DNA of 64,000 bases from Lachnospiraceae bacterium (GTDB lineage Bacteria; Bacillota; Clostridia; Lachnospirales; Lachnospiraceae). Shown piece after piece: positions 1 to 7,393 of the stretch; the first letter of the stretch is position 1; each line of letters starts with the position of its first letter. Below the pieces are notes generated by a model that saw only the letters and a program-made list of their open reading frames with translations, was not told the origin of the DNA and ran no database searches. The position numbers were made by a program, and so were the translations under genes. The stretch is from NCBI GenBank assembly GCA_016290615.1, contig JAEEUS010000005.1, positions 1 through 64,000 on the forward strand, written 5' to 3'.

Positions 1-2
1 TT

Positions 3-116
3 CAGGTTTTGAGCGATGGGGGTGTAATTATCGAACCTATCGGAGAACTTCCATGGAGTAAATGTTGCGCCACCATTATTGATAAATATGGTGTATGCTG
101 GTGGATATCAATTTAA
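3..116 (+). CDS. VOC/PhnB-like protein, C-terminal fragment (cut by window edge)
   Basis: The frame is open from the window edge to a TAA at 114-116 and gives 37 residues. The visible part has the pattern seen at the end of PhnB-like vicinal-oxygen-chelate proteins: a short strand, the run GELPWSKC, then DKYGVCWWISI. In that family the terminal W-x-I-x-I strand closes the second beta-alpha-beta-beta-beta module. Substrate cannot be told from this tail. The same frame stays open after the stop (117-326), which is described separately. Only the C-terminus is seen, so the start, length and integrity of the gene are unknown. Confidence 0.6.
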   Translation, partial: QVLSDGGVIIEPIGELPWSKCCATIIDKYGVCWWISI

Positions 117-326
117 CAAATTCCAATATGTCGGGATGAGGGCATAGCCTTTTATCTCGCAAATAATCGTGCTAAAGGTGACGGAAAAAAATCCGAAATT
201 GAAACACTGATAAATAAAGGATTTGGAATATTGATATGTTTTGCCATACAACCCAAAGGTATTGATATGTTCCCACAACCAAACGAGTTGAAATGGTATC
301 CATGTTATCGTCCCAAGCCATGTTGA
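117..326 (+). pseudogene. Open frame without a start codon, probable gene remnant
   Basis: Directly after the preceding stop the same frame remains open for 69 codons to a TGA at 324-326. There is no ATG, GTG or TTG near the beginning and no ribosome binding site. The translation has ordinary protein composition, with a lysine/glycine segment followed by a hydrophobic strand (ILICFAIQPKGIDMFPQP) and a tryptophan/tyrosine-rich end. I do not recognise the family. It may be the decayed 3' part of a separate gene, or a read-through extension of the VOC gene upstream. Nothing else is visible between 327 and 374 except a weak purine-rich stretch before the next gene. Confidence 0.3.
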
Positions 327-374
327 GAGTGTTGTGTTATTGTCAAAGGAACAGAGGGTCGGGAACGAAAACTT

Positions 375-737
375 ATGAAATTAAAGAATGTGCTGATAGT
401 TGTAAAGGATATTGAAAAAGCAAGACGGTTTTATCATGACCTGTTCGATCTTGAACTGATTCATGATAATGACGGAAACATGATTCTTACAGATGGGCTT
501 GTATTACAGGAAGAGAAGTACTGGACTGAGTTTCTCGGTAAGGAGATTATTTCAGAGAACAATTCAAGTGAACTGTATTTTGAAGAAACTGATATAGAAG
601 GATTTGTCAGAAAGCTTGAGGATTATTATCCGGAAGTTAAGTATGTTAACAGGCTTATGACGCACAGTTGGGGACAAAAAGTGATACGTTTCTACGATCC
701 GGATGGTAATCTGATCGAGGTGGGGACTCCGATGTAA
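375..737 (+). CDS. VOC family protein (glyoxalase/bleomycin-resistance fold)
   Basis: 120 residues, the normal length for a single-chain VOC protein with two beta-alpha-beta-beta-beta modules. The first module has the typical opening (a short strand, then VVKDIEKARRFYHDLFDLEL) and the second ends with FYDPDGNLIEVGTPM, the classic DPDGNLIE signature in which the glutamate is a metal ligand in the family. Members include glyoxalase I, dioxygenases and drug-binding resistance proteins, so the substrate is not predictable. The gene is followed after one base by a CDP-alcohol phosphatidyltransferase gene, suggesting co-transcription in a group of small accessory enzymes. Confidence 0.85.
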   Translation: MKLKNVLIVVKDIEKARRFYHDLFDLELIHDNDGNMILTDGLVLQEEKYWTEFLGKEIISENNSSELYFEETDIEGFVRKLEDYYPEVKYVNRLMTHSWGQKVIRFYDPDGNLIEVGTPM

Positions 738-738
738 T

Positions 739-1251
739 ATGGCAAATATCATTACAGTTGTTCGTATTATCTGCAGTATGTCTTTGCTGTTTTTTAAAGC
801 GTTTTCTCCAGCGTTTTATACTCTGTATATCGTTGCCGGAATCAGCGATATGGTCGATGGAACAATTGCGAGAAAAACAAATACTGCAAGTGATTTTGGA
901 TCAAAACTGGATACATCAGCTGATATTGTTCTGGTAACAGTATGCCTGATAAAGATGATTCCTGCGATCGCAATGCCGCTTTGGATTATTATATGGATCG
1001 CTGTTATAGCATTTATTAAAGTGATCAATATCCTTTCCGGTTATGTGATGCGAAAAGAGCTTGTTGCTGTACATACAGTGATGAATAAAGTAACGGGAAT
1101 CGCGCTTTTTTTGTTACCACTAACACTATCAATCATTGATCTGAAATATAGTGCTGTGTTTGTCTGTGTACTGGCAACCGTTGTTGCGATACAGGAGGGT
1201 CATCTGATCAGATCAGGAGCAGAAAAGTACGTGACGAAAGGACTGTTATGA
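739..1251 (+). CDS. CDP-alcohol phosphatidyltransferase family membrane protein
   Basis: 170 residues with several hydrophobic helices. Residues about 38-60 carry the complete family motif D-G-x2-A-R-x8-G-x3-D-x3-D (DGTIARKTNTASDFGSKLD followed by TSAD), whose aspartates bind two metal ions and the CDP group. Known members transfer a phosphatidyl group from CDP-diacylglycerol to glycerol-3-phosphate, serine or inositol, and act in the cytoplasmic membrane. The protein is close to PgsA in size but I cannot assign the acceptor alcohol. Start ATG lies one base after the VOC stop; the stop overlaps the start of the next GNAT gene in an ATGA, so the two are translationally coupled. Confidence 0.85.
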   Translation: MANIITVVRIICSMSLLFFKAFSPAFYTLYIVAGISDMVDGTIARKTNTASDFGSKLDTSADIVLVTVCLIKMIPAIAMPLWIIIWIAVIAFIKVINILSGYVMRKELVAVHTVMNKVTGIALFLLPLTLSIIDLKYSAVFVCVLATVVAIQEGHLIRSGAEKYVTKGLL

Positions 1252-1772
1252 TAGAGACGGAAAGACTCCTGCTCAGGGAGTATACCATGGATGATTTTGA
1301 TGCGCTGTATGAAATAATGTCCGATGCCGAGACCATGCAGCATTATCCTGCTCCATTTGATGAAGCAAGGACCAAACGCTGGATTGAATGGAATCTGGAG
1401 AATTATGAACAGTACGGATTTGGGCTGTGGGCGGTCGTGCTGAAAGAAACAGGAGAGTTTATCGGAGATTGCGGTATCACGATTCAGAATATTGACGGAG
1501 AGATGCTGCCTGAGATCGGATACCATATCCATAAGAAGTACTGGAGACGCGGATTTGCTAAAGAAGCCGCTAGATCTGTGAGGGATTGGGTGTTTAAAAA
1601 CACGGATTACGATACGATCTATTCATATATGAAATATACAAATGTGGGCTCTTATTCAACAGCTATATCAAACGGCATGAAAAAAGTGAAAGAGTATCCT
1701 GATCCGAAAAACACAGTTTCTCACGCCTATGCGATCACGCGAAGCGAGTGGGAAAGATTGCAAATGTCATAG
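1248..1772 (+). CDS. GNAT N-acetyltransferase, RimJ/RimL type
   Basis: 174 residues. It opens with IETERLLLREYTMDDFDALY, the usual start of RimJ/RimL-like (Acetyltransf_3) proteins, and contains the acetyl-CoA pyrophosphate loop in the form YWRRGFAKEA at about residues 100-109, with a supporting IGYHIHKKYW strand. These cytoplasmic enzymes acetylate ribosomal protein N-termini, tRNA-like or small-molecule amines. The substrate is unknown. Its ATG overlaps the TGA of the CDP-alcohol phosphatidyltransferase (ATGA). Confidence 0.85.
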   Translation: MIETERLLLREYTMDDFDALYEIMSDAETMQHYPAPFDEARTKRWIEWNLENYEQYGFGLWAVVLKETGEFIGDCGITIQNIDGEMLPEIGYHIHKKYWRRGFAKEAARSVRDWVFKNTDYDTIYSYMKYTNVGSYSTAISNGMKKVKEYPDPKNTVSHAYAITRSEWERLQMS

Positions 1773-1826
1773 TCTTTACCACGCAGGAAACGATGAAGAT
1801 AACCTCATTGCTGTCAGGAGAACAAG

Positions 1827-2573
1827 ATGGTATATGAACTGAATGATACATATAAAGTTGAAAGACTGTTTGAAGGATGGCAGGAAACATTAATATATTC
1901 CTGTCTGCAAAAAGTCATGGGAAAGGTATATGTTACTGATCTAGAGAATCCTGTCTCTGCATCTGCGTTTGTGGGATGCTTTTCTTTTTTTGCAGGAAAA
2001 CCTGATGTGGAACTGGTAAAGAACAAACCTTCAGGATTTGTGATAATGGTACCGCAAAACAATGCATGGGAAGAATTGATAGAAACGACCTATCCAGATG
2101 CCAAGAGAGTTACGCGTTATGCAATAAAGAAGGATACACGATTCGATGTCGAATCCCTGAAAAAGAATCTGAATATCCTTCCTGATGACTATGAATTGAA
2201 ACCGATAGATGACAGAATATATGACATGTGTTTGGAAAGTCCTGTAACAGCTGATTTTGTTTCCACTTTTGAAAGCAAGGAAAAGTATCTGAATGAAGGC
2301 AGAGGAATGGTGATACTTAAAGAAGGCATGATAGTGTCAGGAGCATCTTCCTATACTCGTTACAGAGAGGGCATTGAGATCGAGGTTGATACGATAGAAT
2401 CACAGCGAAGGAAAAATCTGGCACTGATCGCAAGCTCAGCTCTGATCTTAAGATGCCTGGATGAAGGCTTGTATCCCAGCTGGGATGCTCAGAATATGGG
2501 TTCAGTGTATCTGGCACAAAAACTGGGATATGAATTCGATCACGAATACACTGCTTATGAGGTCAAAGACTGA
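1827..2573 (+). CDS. GNAT acetyltransferase of the ZmaR-like (GNAT_acetyltran) group
   Basis: 248 residues, longer than a simple GNAT domain. The N-terminal half (a CFSFFAGKPD strand, then a FVIMVPQNNAWEELIETTYPDA segment whose two halves I recognise) fits the family named after the zwittermicin A resistance acetyltransferase. The C-terminal half has the GNAT core: a SGASSYTRYREGIEIEV strand pair, RRKNLALIASSALI as the CoA helix, and ending YLAQKLGYEF. Known relatives acetylate amino-sugar or peptide antibiotics, but many are of unknown function. Ribosome binding site AGGAGA precedes the ATG. It sits in a run of small accessory enzymes. Confidence 0.75.
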   Translation: MVYELNDTYKVERLFEGWQETLIYSCLQKVMGKVYVTDLENPVSASAFVGCFSFFAGKPDVELVKNKPSGFVIMVPQNNAWEELIETTYPDAKRVTRYAIKKDTRFDVESLKKNLNILPDDYELKPIDDRIYDMCLESPVTADFVSTFESKEKYLNEGRGMVILKEGMIVSGASSYTRYREGIEIEVDTIESQRRKNLALIASSALILRCLDEGLYPSWDAQNMGSVYLAQKLGYEFDHEYTAYEVKD

Positions 2574-2613
2574 AAAGCCATAAGGATATATTATTTATCA
2601 AGAGGATTTAATA

Positions 2614-3138
2614 ATGAATCAATTGTGTATGATAATCAAAGATATGGTAAAACCTAATTTCCTTAATATTAGAACATCGATACAGACTTATGATCGAGAT
2701 GCGATCTGTTGCGGTGCTCCCTGCTGGAGATGGGCATATCACGCACTTCATTCTGCCGATAAATGGTTTATCAATCCCTGTGTATATGATGAACCATCAT
2801 TTCACGAAGAAGGTCTGGATAATCCTGATAAGCCGGCATCGGCTGTACTTTCAGATGAACAGCTTATAGAGTATCTTGACAGTATAGAACAAAAGACCTA
2901 TGCATACCTGGATTCTCTTACCGATGAAATGCTGTATGACTGTCCCGAAAACTGTGAGCATACAAGAATGGAGCTGGTACTCAGACAGTTTCGTCATATC
3001 TCTTTCCATACGGGAATGCTTAACGGACAGACAGCACTTGCAACAGGCAAGTTCCCGATGTGGGTTTCACAGGCTGATAAGTATGTAGATGACGGAATCC
3101 TTTTTGGTAGATACCGCAAAGGTCAGGTAACAAAATAG
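2614..3138 (+). CDS. DinB-like metal-binding protein
   Basis: 174 residues, mostly helical. Potential metal ligands match the DinB/YfiT four-helix-bundle layout: H43 or H46 in the first helix (WAYHALHSAD) and H128/H132 in FRHISFHTG. DinB-fold proteins bind a divalent metal and several act as thiol-dependent S-transferases (for example bacillithiol or mycothiol transferases); this one cannot be assigned more precisely. It follows the ZmaR-like gene by 40 bases with a weak AAGAGGA ribosome binding site. It looks like the last gene of the accessory group, since a separate promoter serves fliW downstream. Confidence 0.7.
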   Translation: MNQLCMIIKDMVKPNFLNIRTSIQTYDRDAICCGAPCWRWAYHALHSADKWFINPCVYDEPSFHEEGLDNPDKPASAVLSDEQLIEYLDSIEQKTYAYLDSLTDEMLYDCPENCEHTRMELVLRQFRHISFHTGMLNGQTALATGKFPMWVSQADKYVDDGILFGRYRKGQVTK

Positions 3139-3195
3139 TTTTTTGTTCACAATATCGTGCATTGAGACGATTGCTGAGGAAAGATTAAGATTAAT

Positions 3196-3224
3196 TGACA
3201 ACATCAATTGTAGATAGTACAATT
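3196..3224 (+). promoter_or_regulatory. Sigma-A promoter for fliW
   Basis: TTGACA at 3196-3201, a 17-base spacer, and TACAAT at 3219-3224. The -35 is perfect and the spacing ideal. Transcription would start near 3231, giving a leader of about 70 bases before fliW. The -10 is overlapped by an inverted repeat (see next entry). Confidence 0.75.
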
Positions 3225-3244
3225 TGAGAGAAGGCAAATTGTAT
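3219..3244. promoter_or_regulatory. Perfect 9-bp inverted repeat over the fliW -10 and start site
   Basis: TACAATTTG at 3219-3227 is repeated as its exact reverse complement CAAATTGTA at 3236-3244, with an 8-base spacer. The left arm includes the whole -10 element and the repeat covers the expected transcription start. Such a position is typical of an operator for a dimeric repressor; because part of it is transcribed it could alternatively shape the 5' end of the fliW mRNA. No regulator in the window can be tied to it. Confidence 0.5.
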
Positions 3245-3303
3245 GACAAAACGCCTTGAATTGGGGAATTGAAGATACAACAGCATACTGAAAGGAGTGA
3301 CTT

Positions 3304-3747
3304 ATGGAGTATACTACAAAGTTATTTGGCAAGATCGATGTTAATGAAGATAAGATCATTGAGTTTCCTGATGGAATACTTGGCTTTGAGGAGCTTAAGA
3401 AATTTACATTGATGTTTGACAGCGAGAGCAGTTCACCGACGGGACTCAATTTCCTCGTTTCTCTGGATGAACCTGCATTTATGATGCCTGTAGTACCGGC
3501 TATCGCAGTTAAGCCTGATTACTCACCGAGTATCACAGGCGATATTGAAAAGGCTATCGGACCTCTTACGGAAGACAATCTTCTCATCATGGTTACGATG
3601 ACAATACCTTCAGATATCACACAGATGACAGTTAATCTCAACGCTCCGATCATTATCAACAGTGAATCGAGAAAAGCTGTTCAGTCTATGGTTGAGAACG
3701 AGGGATATGATATCAAATATCCTATCTATGAAAGCTTAAAGAAATGA
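3304..3747 (+). CDS. fliW: Flagellar assembly factor FliW
   Basis: 147 residues, the usual FliW length. The N-terminus has the family pattern TKLFGKIDV....I.FPDGILGFEE at residues about 5-30, followed by the conserved SLDEPAFMMPVVPA region and a C-terminal LNAPIIIN strand. In other bacteria FliW binds flagellin and the RNA-binding protein CsrA, and so couples flagellin export to flagellin mRNA translation in the cytoplasm. csrA and the flagellin gene often sit next to fliW; neither is in this window, and fliW here forms a single-gene unit between its own promoter and a strong terminator. ATG preceded by GAAAGGAGTGACTT, a good ribosome binding site. Confidence 0.92.
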   Translation: MEYTTKLFGKIDVNEDKIIEFPDGILGFEELKKFTLMFDSESSSPTGLNFLVSLDEPAFMMPVVPAIAVKPDYSPSITGDIEKAIGPLTEDNLLIMVTMTIPSDITQMTVNLNAPIIINSESRKAVQSMVENEGYDIKYPIYESLKK

Positions 3748-3765
3748 TCATATTCTTATGATGAT

Positions 3766-3794
3766 GAGCCTGCAAATCTGCAGGCTCCTTTTTT
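3766..3794 (+). terminator. Intrinsic terminator after fliW
   Basis: Perfect 9-bp stem GAGCCTGCA / TGCAGGCTC with an AATC loop (3766-3787), followed by a T-rich tract. It closes the fliW unit. Confidence 0.88.
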
Positions 3795-3897
3795 ATTTGG
3801 ACATAATTCTTTCACACATTTTACAAATTTTATCCGCAAATACATGTCATTATAAATCCATACAATACACAACAAGTAAGCGAAAGAGGTACTGGAC

Positions 3898-4572
3898 ATG
3901 CAGTTTCGACATGAATTGAAGCATGAGATAAGCACGTCGGATATGATAGCCATAAGGCAGCGCATGAGAGCGATCGCTAAAAGCGATCCGCATGCAATAG
4001 ACGGGAAGTATTTTATAAGAAGTCTGTATTTTGACACTCCCGAGGACAGGGCTTTGATAGAAAAGCAATCCGGCGTAAGCAGAAGACAGAAGTTTCGGAT
4101 CAGATATTATAACGGAGATAAATCGGTTATAAATCTGGAAAAGAAATGCAAGAGTGGTGGTCTTGGATGCAAGATATCGGCACCGCTTAACGAAAAACAG
4201 GCTGAAAAGATCGTTAACGGTGATACAGCCTGGATGAAGGATTCGGATAATGAACTCATAAGAGAACTGTACAGCGCAATGGTATCTGACAGACTTAGAC
4301 CGAAGACTATCGTCGATTACACAAGAGAACCGTTCATTTTCGGCCCCGGAAATGTCAGAGTGACGCTTGATTACAACATAAGGACGGGCCTTCATCTGAC
4401 AGATTTTCTAAATACAGAATGTGTTACGGTTCCCGCTTCATTCGGCACATGTATCATGGAAGTAAAATGGGATGATTACCTTCCTGATATTATCAGAGAT
4501 GCCGTCTTATTACCGCATTCACGGACGGGCTCATTTTCAAAATATGAAGCCTGCCGTTTACCTATGATATAG
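3898..4572 (+). CDS. VTC-domain polyphosphate polymerase
   Basis: 224 residues. It starts with FRHELKHEI, contains YFIRSLYFDTPEDRAL and RQKFRIRYYNGD, followed by NLEKKCKSGG and a late EVKWDDYLPD segment. These basic strands (R, K and E residues lining a tunnel) are the hallmark of the VTC domain, a triphosphate-tunnel metalloenzyme fold that in yeast Vtc4 makes polyphosphate from ATP. Bacterial members stand next to DUF4956 and CotH genes, as here: the DUF4956 gene starts 29 bases downstream and CotH overlaps that. The enzyme is presumably cytoplasmic and anchored by its membrane partner. Polyphosphate synthesis is known for the eukaryotic family and inferred here. Confidence 0.85.
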   Translation: MQFRHELKHEISTSDMIAIRQRMRAIAKSDPHAIDGKYFIRSLYFDTPEDRALIEKQSGVSRRQKFRIRYYNGDKSVINLEKKCKSGGLGCKISAPLNEKQAEKIVNGDTAWMKDSDNELIRELYSAMVSDRLRPKTIVDYTREPFIFGPGNVRVTLDYNIRTGLHLTDFLNTECVTVPASFGTCIMEVKWDDYLPDIIRDAVLLPHSRTGSFSKYEACRLPMI

Positions 4573-4601
4573 AACAACAAATAAATAAGGAGATTAAACA
4601 A

Positions 4602-5273
4602 ATGACTTTTAATGACATCTTTAAATCAAGCTTTCTTGAAAATGTGACGAACGTGAGCATACTTGATATGGTGATCGCCATGGTACTGGCTTTTGCGATA
4701 GGAATGTTCATTTTTCTTGTGTATAAGAAGACTTACCAGGGCGTGATGTACTCATCAAGCTTTGGAGTTACTCTCGTAGCACTAACCATGATAACGACAC
4801 TTGTAATACTTGCAGTAACAAGCAACGTAGTTCTTTCACTTGGTATGGTAGGTGCCCTTTCTATCGTTCGATTCAGAACAGCGATAAAAGAGCCACTTGA
4901 TATAGCATTCTTATTCTGGTCTATCGCGGTAGGTATCGTACTTGCTGCAGGATTGATCCCGCTTGCGGTATTCGGAAGCATAATCATTGGTGTGATCCTT
5001 ATTGTGTTTGTAAACAAGAAGTCTTCTCTTATGCCCTATATCGTTGTATTAAGCTGTATGGGTCATGATGCTGAGACAAAGGCCGGTGAATTTATCAAGT
5101 CCAAAGTTAACAGGTTTGTTGTCAAGAGCAAGAGTGTACAGAAGGGAAATATCGAACTCAATATAGAGATAAGACTTAAATCTGACAACACTGATTTTAT
5201 AAATGAACTGGCTGATATGGATGGTATAAACAGTGCAGTATTAGTTAGCTATAATGGCGAATACATGGGTTAA
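4602..5273 (+). CDS. DUF4956 domain membrane protein
   Basis: 223 residues with about four transmembrane helices between residues 20 and 145, then a soluble C-terminal domain. The signature GMVGALSIVRFRTAIKEP followed by LDIAFLFWSIAVG is typical of DUF4956 proteins, which have no established function. The constant pairing with VTC-domain polymerases suggests that it forms the membrane part of a polyphosphate-making or polyphosphate-exporting complex; that is inference. Ribosome binding site AAGGAG precedes the ATG. The 3' end overlaps the likely start of the CotH gene by 20 bases if the upstream ATG is used. Confidence 0.8.
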   Translation: MTFNDIFKSSFLENVTNVSILDMVIAMVLAFAIGMFIFLVYKKTYQGVMYSSSFGVTLVALTMITTLVILAVTSNVVLSLGMVGALSIVRFRTAIKEPLDIAFLFWSIAVGIVLAAGLIPLAVFGSIIIGVILIVFVNKKSSLMPYIVVLSCMGHDAETKAGEFIKSKVNRFVVKSKSVQKGNIELNIEIRLKSDNTDFINELADMDGINSAVLVSYNGEYMG

Positions 5274-7311
5274 GGATATGATATCTAGTAAGAATATCAA
5301 CAAAATATGTGCAGTGATAACAGCTCTTGCGGTTATCATAACCGTTCTGTTCATGAACGGCGCGTCACTTGGTGTGCAGGCGATAGATTCCGTCTCCTTT
5401 GATTATGAGGATACGCTTTTTGATGACAGCTATGTTCATACGATAGATATATCCATAGATGACTGGGATGGCTTTATTGAAAATGCGACCAGCGAGGTGT
5501 ACAGCAATGCCGATGTCACGATAGACGGCGAGACTGTAAAAAACGTGGGTATCAGGGCAAAAGGAAACACATCGTTAAGCACGGTATCTCAGCTTGACAG
5601 TGAAAGATACAGCTTAAAGATCGAATTTGACGCCTACAATGCAAACGGAAACTATAATGGACTTGATAAGCTGTGTCTGAATAATCTCATTCAGGATTAC
5701 AGCATGATGAAGGATTACATCGCATACAAGCTGATGTACGAGTTCGGAGTGGCCTCCCCGCTTGTAAGCTACTGCTATGTGACAATAAACGGTGAGGACT
5801 GGGGACTGTATCTTGCAGTTGAAGGTGTTGAGGATTCATTCCTTGAGAGAAACTATGGCACAAATTACGGGGATCTGTACAAACCGGATACTCTGTCTAT
5901 GGGAGGCGGCCGAGGAAACGGTGGCGGCTTTGATATGAAAGACATAGATTTTGATAAACTCGGAATGGACAATCCGTTTGAGAATAATGGCAATATGCCT
6001 TCCTTTAATGAAGGAGGAACTGATACTGAAAGACCTGATAGCAAAGACAGGGATTCCAACTCTCAAAAGCCTGATTTTAAAGATATGGATTTCGGTTCAC
6101 AGATGCCGGATTTCGGATCGCAGAGACCTGATTCTGAAAGCGGTGATTTACCTGATGGTCAAAGAGATATGAAAGGCGGATTTGGCCCTGGCGGCGGATT
6201 TGGCATGGGAAGCGATGAAGCCAAGCTTAAATATATCGACGATGATACCGACAGTTATTCAACACTTTGGGAAAGTGCCAAGACAAAAGTAAACAAAGCA
6301 GATATGAAAAGGCTGATAAGCTCACTCAAATCACTGAGTGAGGGCATTGAGGAGGCTGATACAGACAAGATAGACAGTGCTGTAGATAACGAGGCTGTCA
6401 TGAGATATATGGTCGTTCACAACTTTGTCGTTAACGGTGACAGTTATACGGGAAGCATGATCCACAACTACTACCTGTATGAAGAAGACGGACAGATGTC
6501 TATGATACCCTGGGATTACAACCTCGCATTTGGAACATTCCAGGCGAGTGAAGCGACAAAAGCCGTTAATGATCCGATAGATACGCCGTTATCAATTTCG
6601 CAAAATGATACCGACAGACCGATGTTCTCATGGATAATCTCTGATGATGAATATATACAGGAGTATCATGAGTATTATGAAGAGTTCATAGAACAGTTCT
6701 ATAACAGCGGATATCTTTCAGATCTGATCGAGGATACTTATGAGATGATAAAAGACTACGTTGAAAAGGATCCGACAAAATTCTGCACGGTTGAAGAATT
6801 TGACAAGGCAGTAGATACCATGCAGCAGTTTGTAAGCCTAAGATGCGAGAGCATCAAGGGGCAGCTTGACGGATCGATACCTTCAACGGATTCCGGCCAG
6901 GAACAGGATTCTGACAGCCTGATAGACGCATCGTCTCTAAAACTTTCAGATATGGGTTCGATGGGAGGCGGCATGGGCTTTGGCTACAGGCCTGGCTCTG
7001 ATCGTGAAAGCTCTGAAGATAAAAACTCTGAAGATCAAAGCGACGAAGCTCAAACTGATCATAGTTCAAAAAGGAGTGGGTTTGGCACACCTCCGTCAGA
7101 CATGGGAGGTGAAGGAGGATTTCCTTCCGATAACGGACAAACAGACAGAACGCCGCCGGATTTTGGAGGCGAAACTTCCGACTTTGGCAGCATGCCGATG
7201 AACATGGATAGTCAGGGATTCGCCACATCCGGTGTAAATTACATATATATTGCAGTTTCACTTGTCGGGATACTGGCAGCTATAGTGTTTGCAAAAAGAT
7301 ATGGGTCATAG
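5254..7311 (+). CDS. CotH kinase family surface protein
   Basis: 685 residues from the ATG at 5254; an ATG at 5278 (8 codons later) is an alternative, and neither has a well placed ribosome binding site. An N-terminal membrane helix (residues 18-36) acts as signal or anchor. CotH features follow: RAKGNTSLS (101-109), a YSLKIEFD strand, NYGDLYKP, and the active-site-like WDYNLAF at 420-426. CotH proteins are atypical kinases that phosphorylate spore coat proteins. Two long Gly/Asp/Pro-rich linkers (about 216-320 and 565-655) and a C-terminal membrane helix (about 660-680) suggest an extracellular enzyme tethered to the membrane. Together with VTC and DUF4956 it forms a recurrent three-gene cluster of unknown purpose. 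Confidence 0.85.
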   Translation: MANTWVKDMISSKNINKICAVITALAVIITVLFMNGASLGVQAIDSVSFDYEDTLFDDSYVHTIDISIDDWDGFIENATSEVYSNADVTIDGETVKNVGIRAKGNTSLSTVSQLDSERYSLKIEFDAYNANGNYNGLDKLCLNNLIQDYSMMKDYIAYKLMYEFGVASPLVSYCYVTINGEDWGLYLAVEGVEDSFLERNYGTNYGDLYKPDTLSMGGGRGNGGGFDMKDIDFDKLGMDNPFENNGNMPSFNEGGTDTERPDSKDRDSNSQKPDFKDMDFGSQMPDFGSQRPDSESGDLPDGQRDMKGGFGPGGGFGMGSDEAKLKYIDDDTDSYSTLWESAKTKVNKADMKRLISSLKSLSEGIEEADTDKIDSAVDNEAVMRYMVVHNFVVNGDSYTGSMIHNYYLYEEDGQMSMIPWDYNLAFGTFQASEATKAVNDPIDTPLSISQNDTDRPMFSWIISDDEYIQEYHEYYEEFIEQFYNSGYLSDLIEDTYEMIKDYVEKDPTKFCTVEEFDKAVDTMQQFVSLRCESIKGQLDGSIPSTDSGQEQDSDSLIDASSLKLSDMGSMGGGMGFGYRPGSDRESSEDKNSEDQSDEAQTDHSSKRSGFGTPPSDMGGEGGFPSDNGQTDRTPPDFGGETSDFGSMPMNMDSQGFATSGVNYIYIAVSLVGILAAIVFAKRYGS

Positions 7312-7332
7312 CTTATATGACCCATTTGTTTT
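7301..7332 (+). terminator. Intrinsic terminator overlapping the CotH stop codon
   Basis: Perfect 10-bp stem ATGGGTCATA (7301-7310) / TATGACCCAT (7316-7325) with a 5-base loop, followed by TTGTTTT. The stop codon TAG lies at the top of the left arm. Confidence 0.8.
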
Positions 7333-7355
7333 ATTTAGCGGATTAATGATATAAT
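7326..7355 (+). promoter_or_regulatory. Probable extended -10 promoter for the DUF3737 gene
   Basis: TATAAT at 7350-7355 preceded by TGA (extended -10 form TGnTATAAT), with a poor -35 TTGTTT at 7326-7331 and an 18-base spacer. The -35 shares bases with the T-tract of the CotH terminator. Confidence 0.55.
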
Positions 7356-7393
7356 TAGATGTTTGATTGACGTGATTTTAGACAGGAGAATAT

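Noticed and set aside
3850..4395. 181-codon frame on the minus strand opposite the VTC gene
   Set aside because: It is antisense to a clear family member, has no recognisable domains and no ribosome binding site.
5836..6172. Small frames on both strands within the Gly/Asp-rich part of CotH
   Set aside because: Low-complexity codon patterns keep other frames open; no sign of independent genes.
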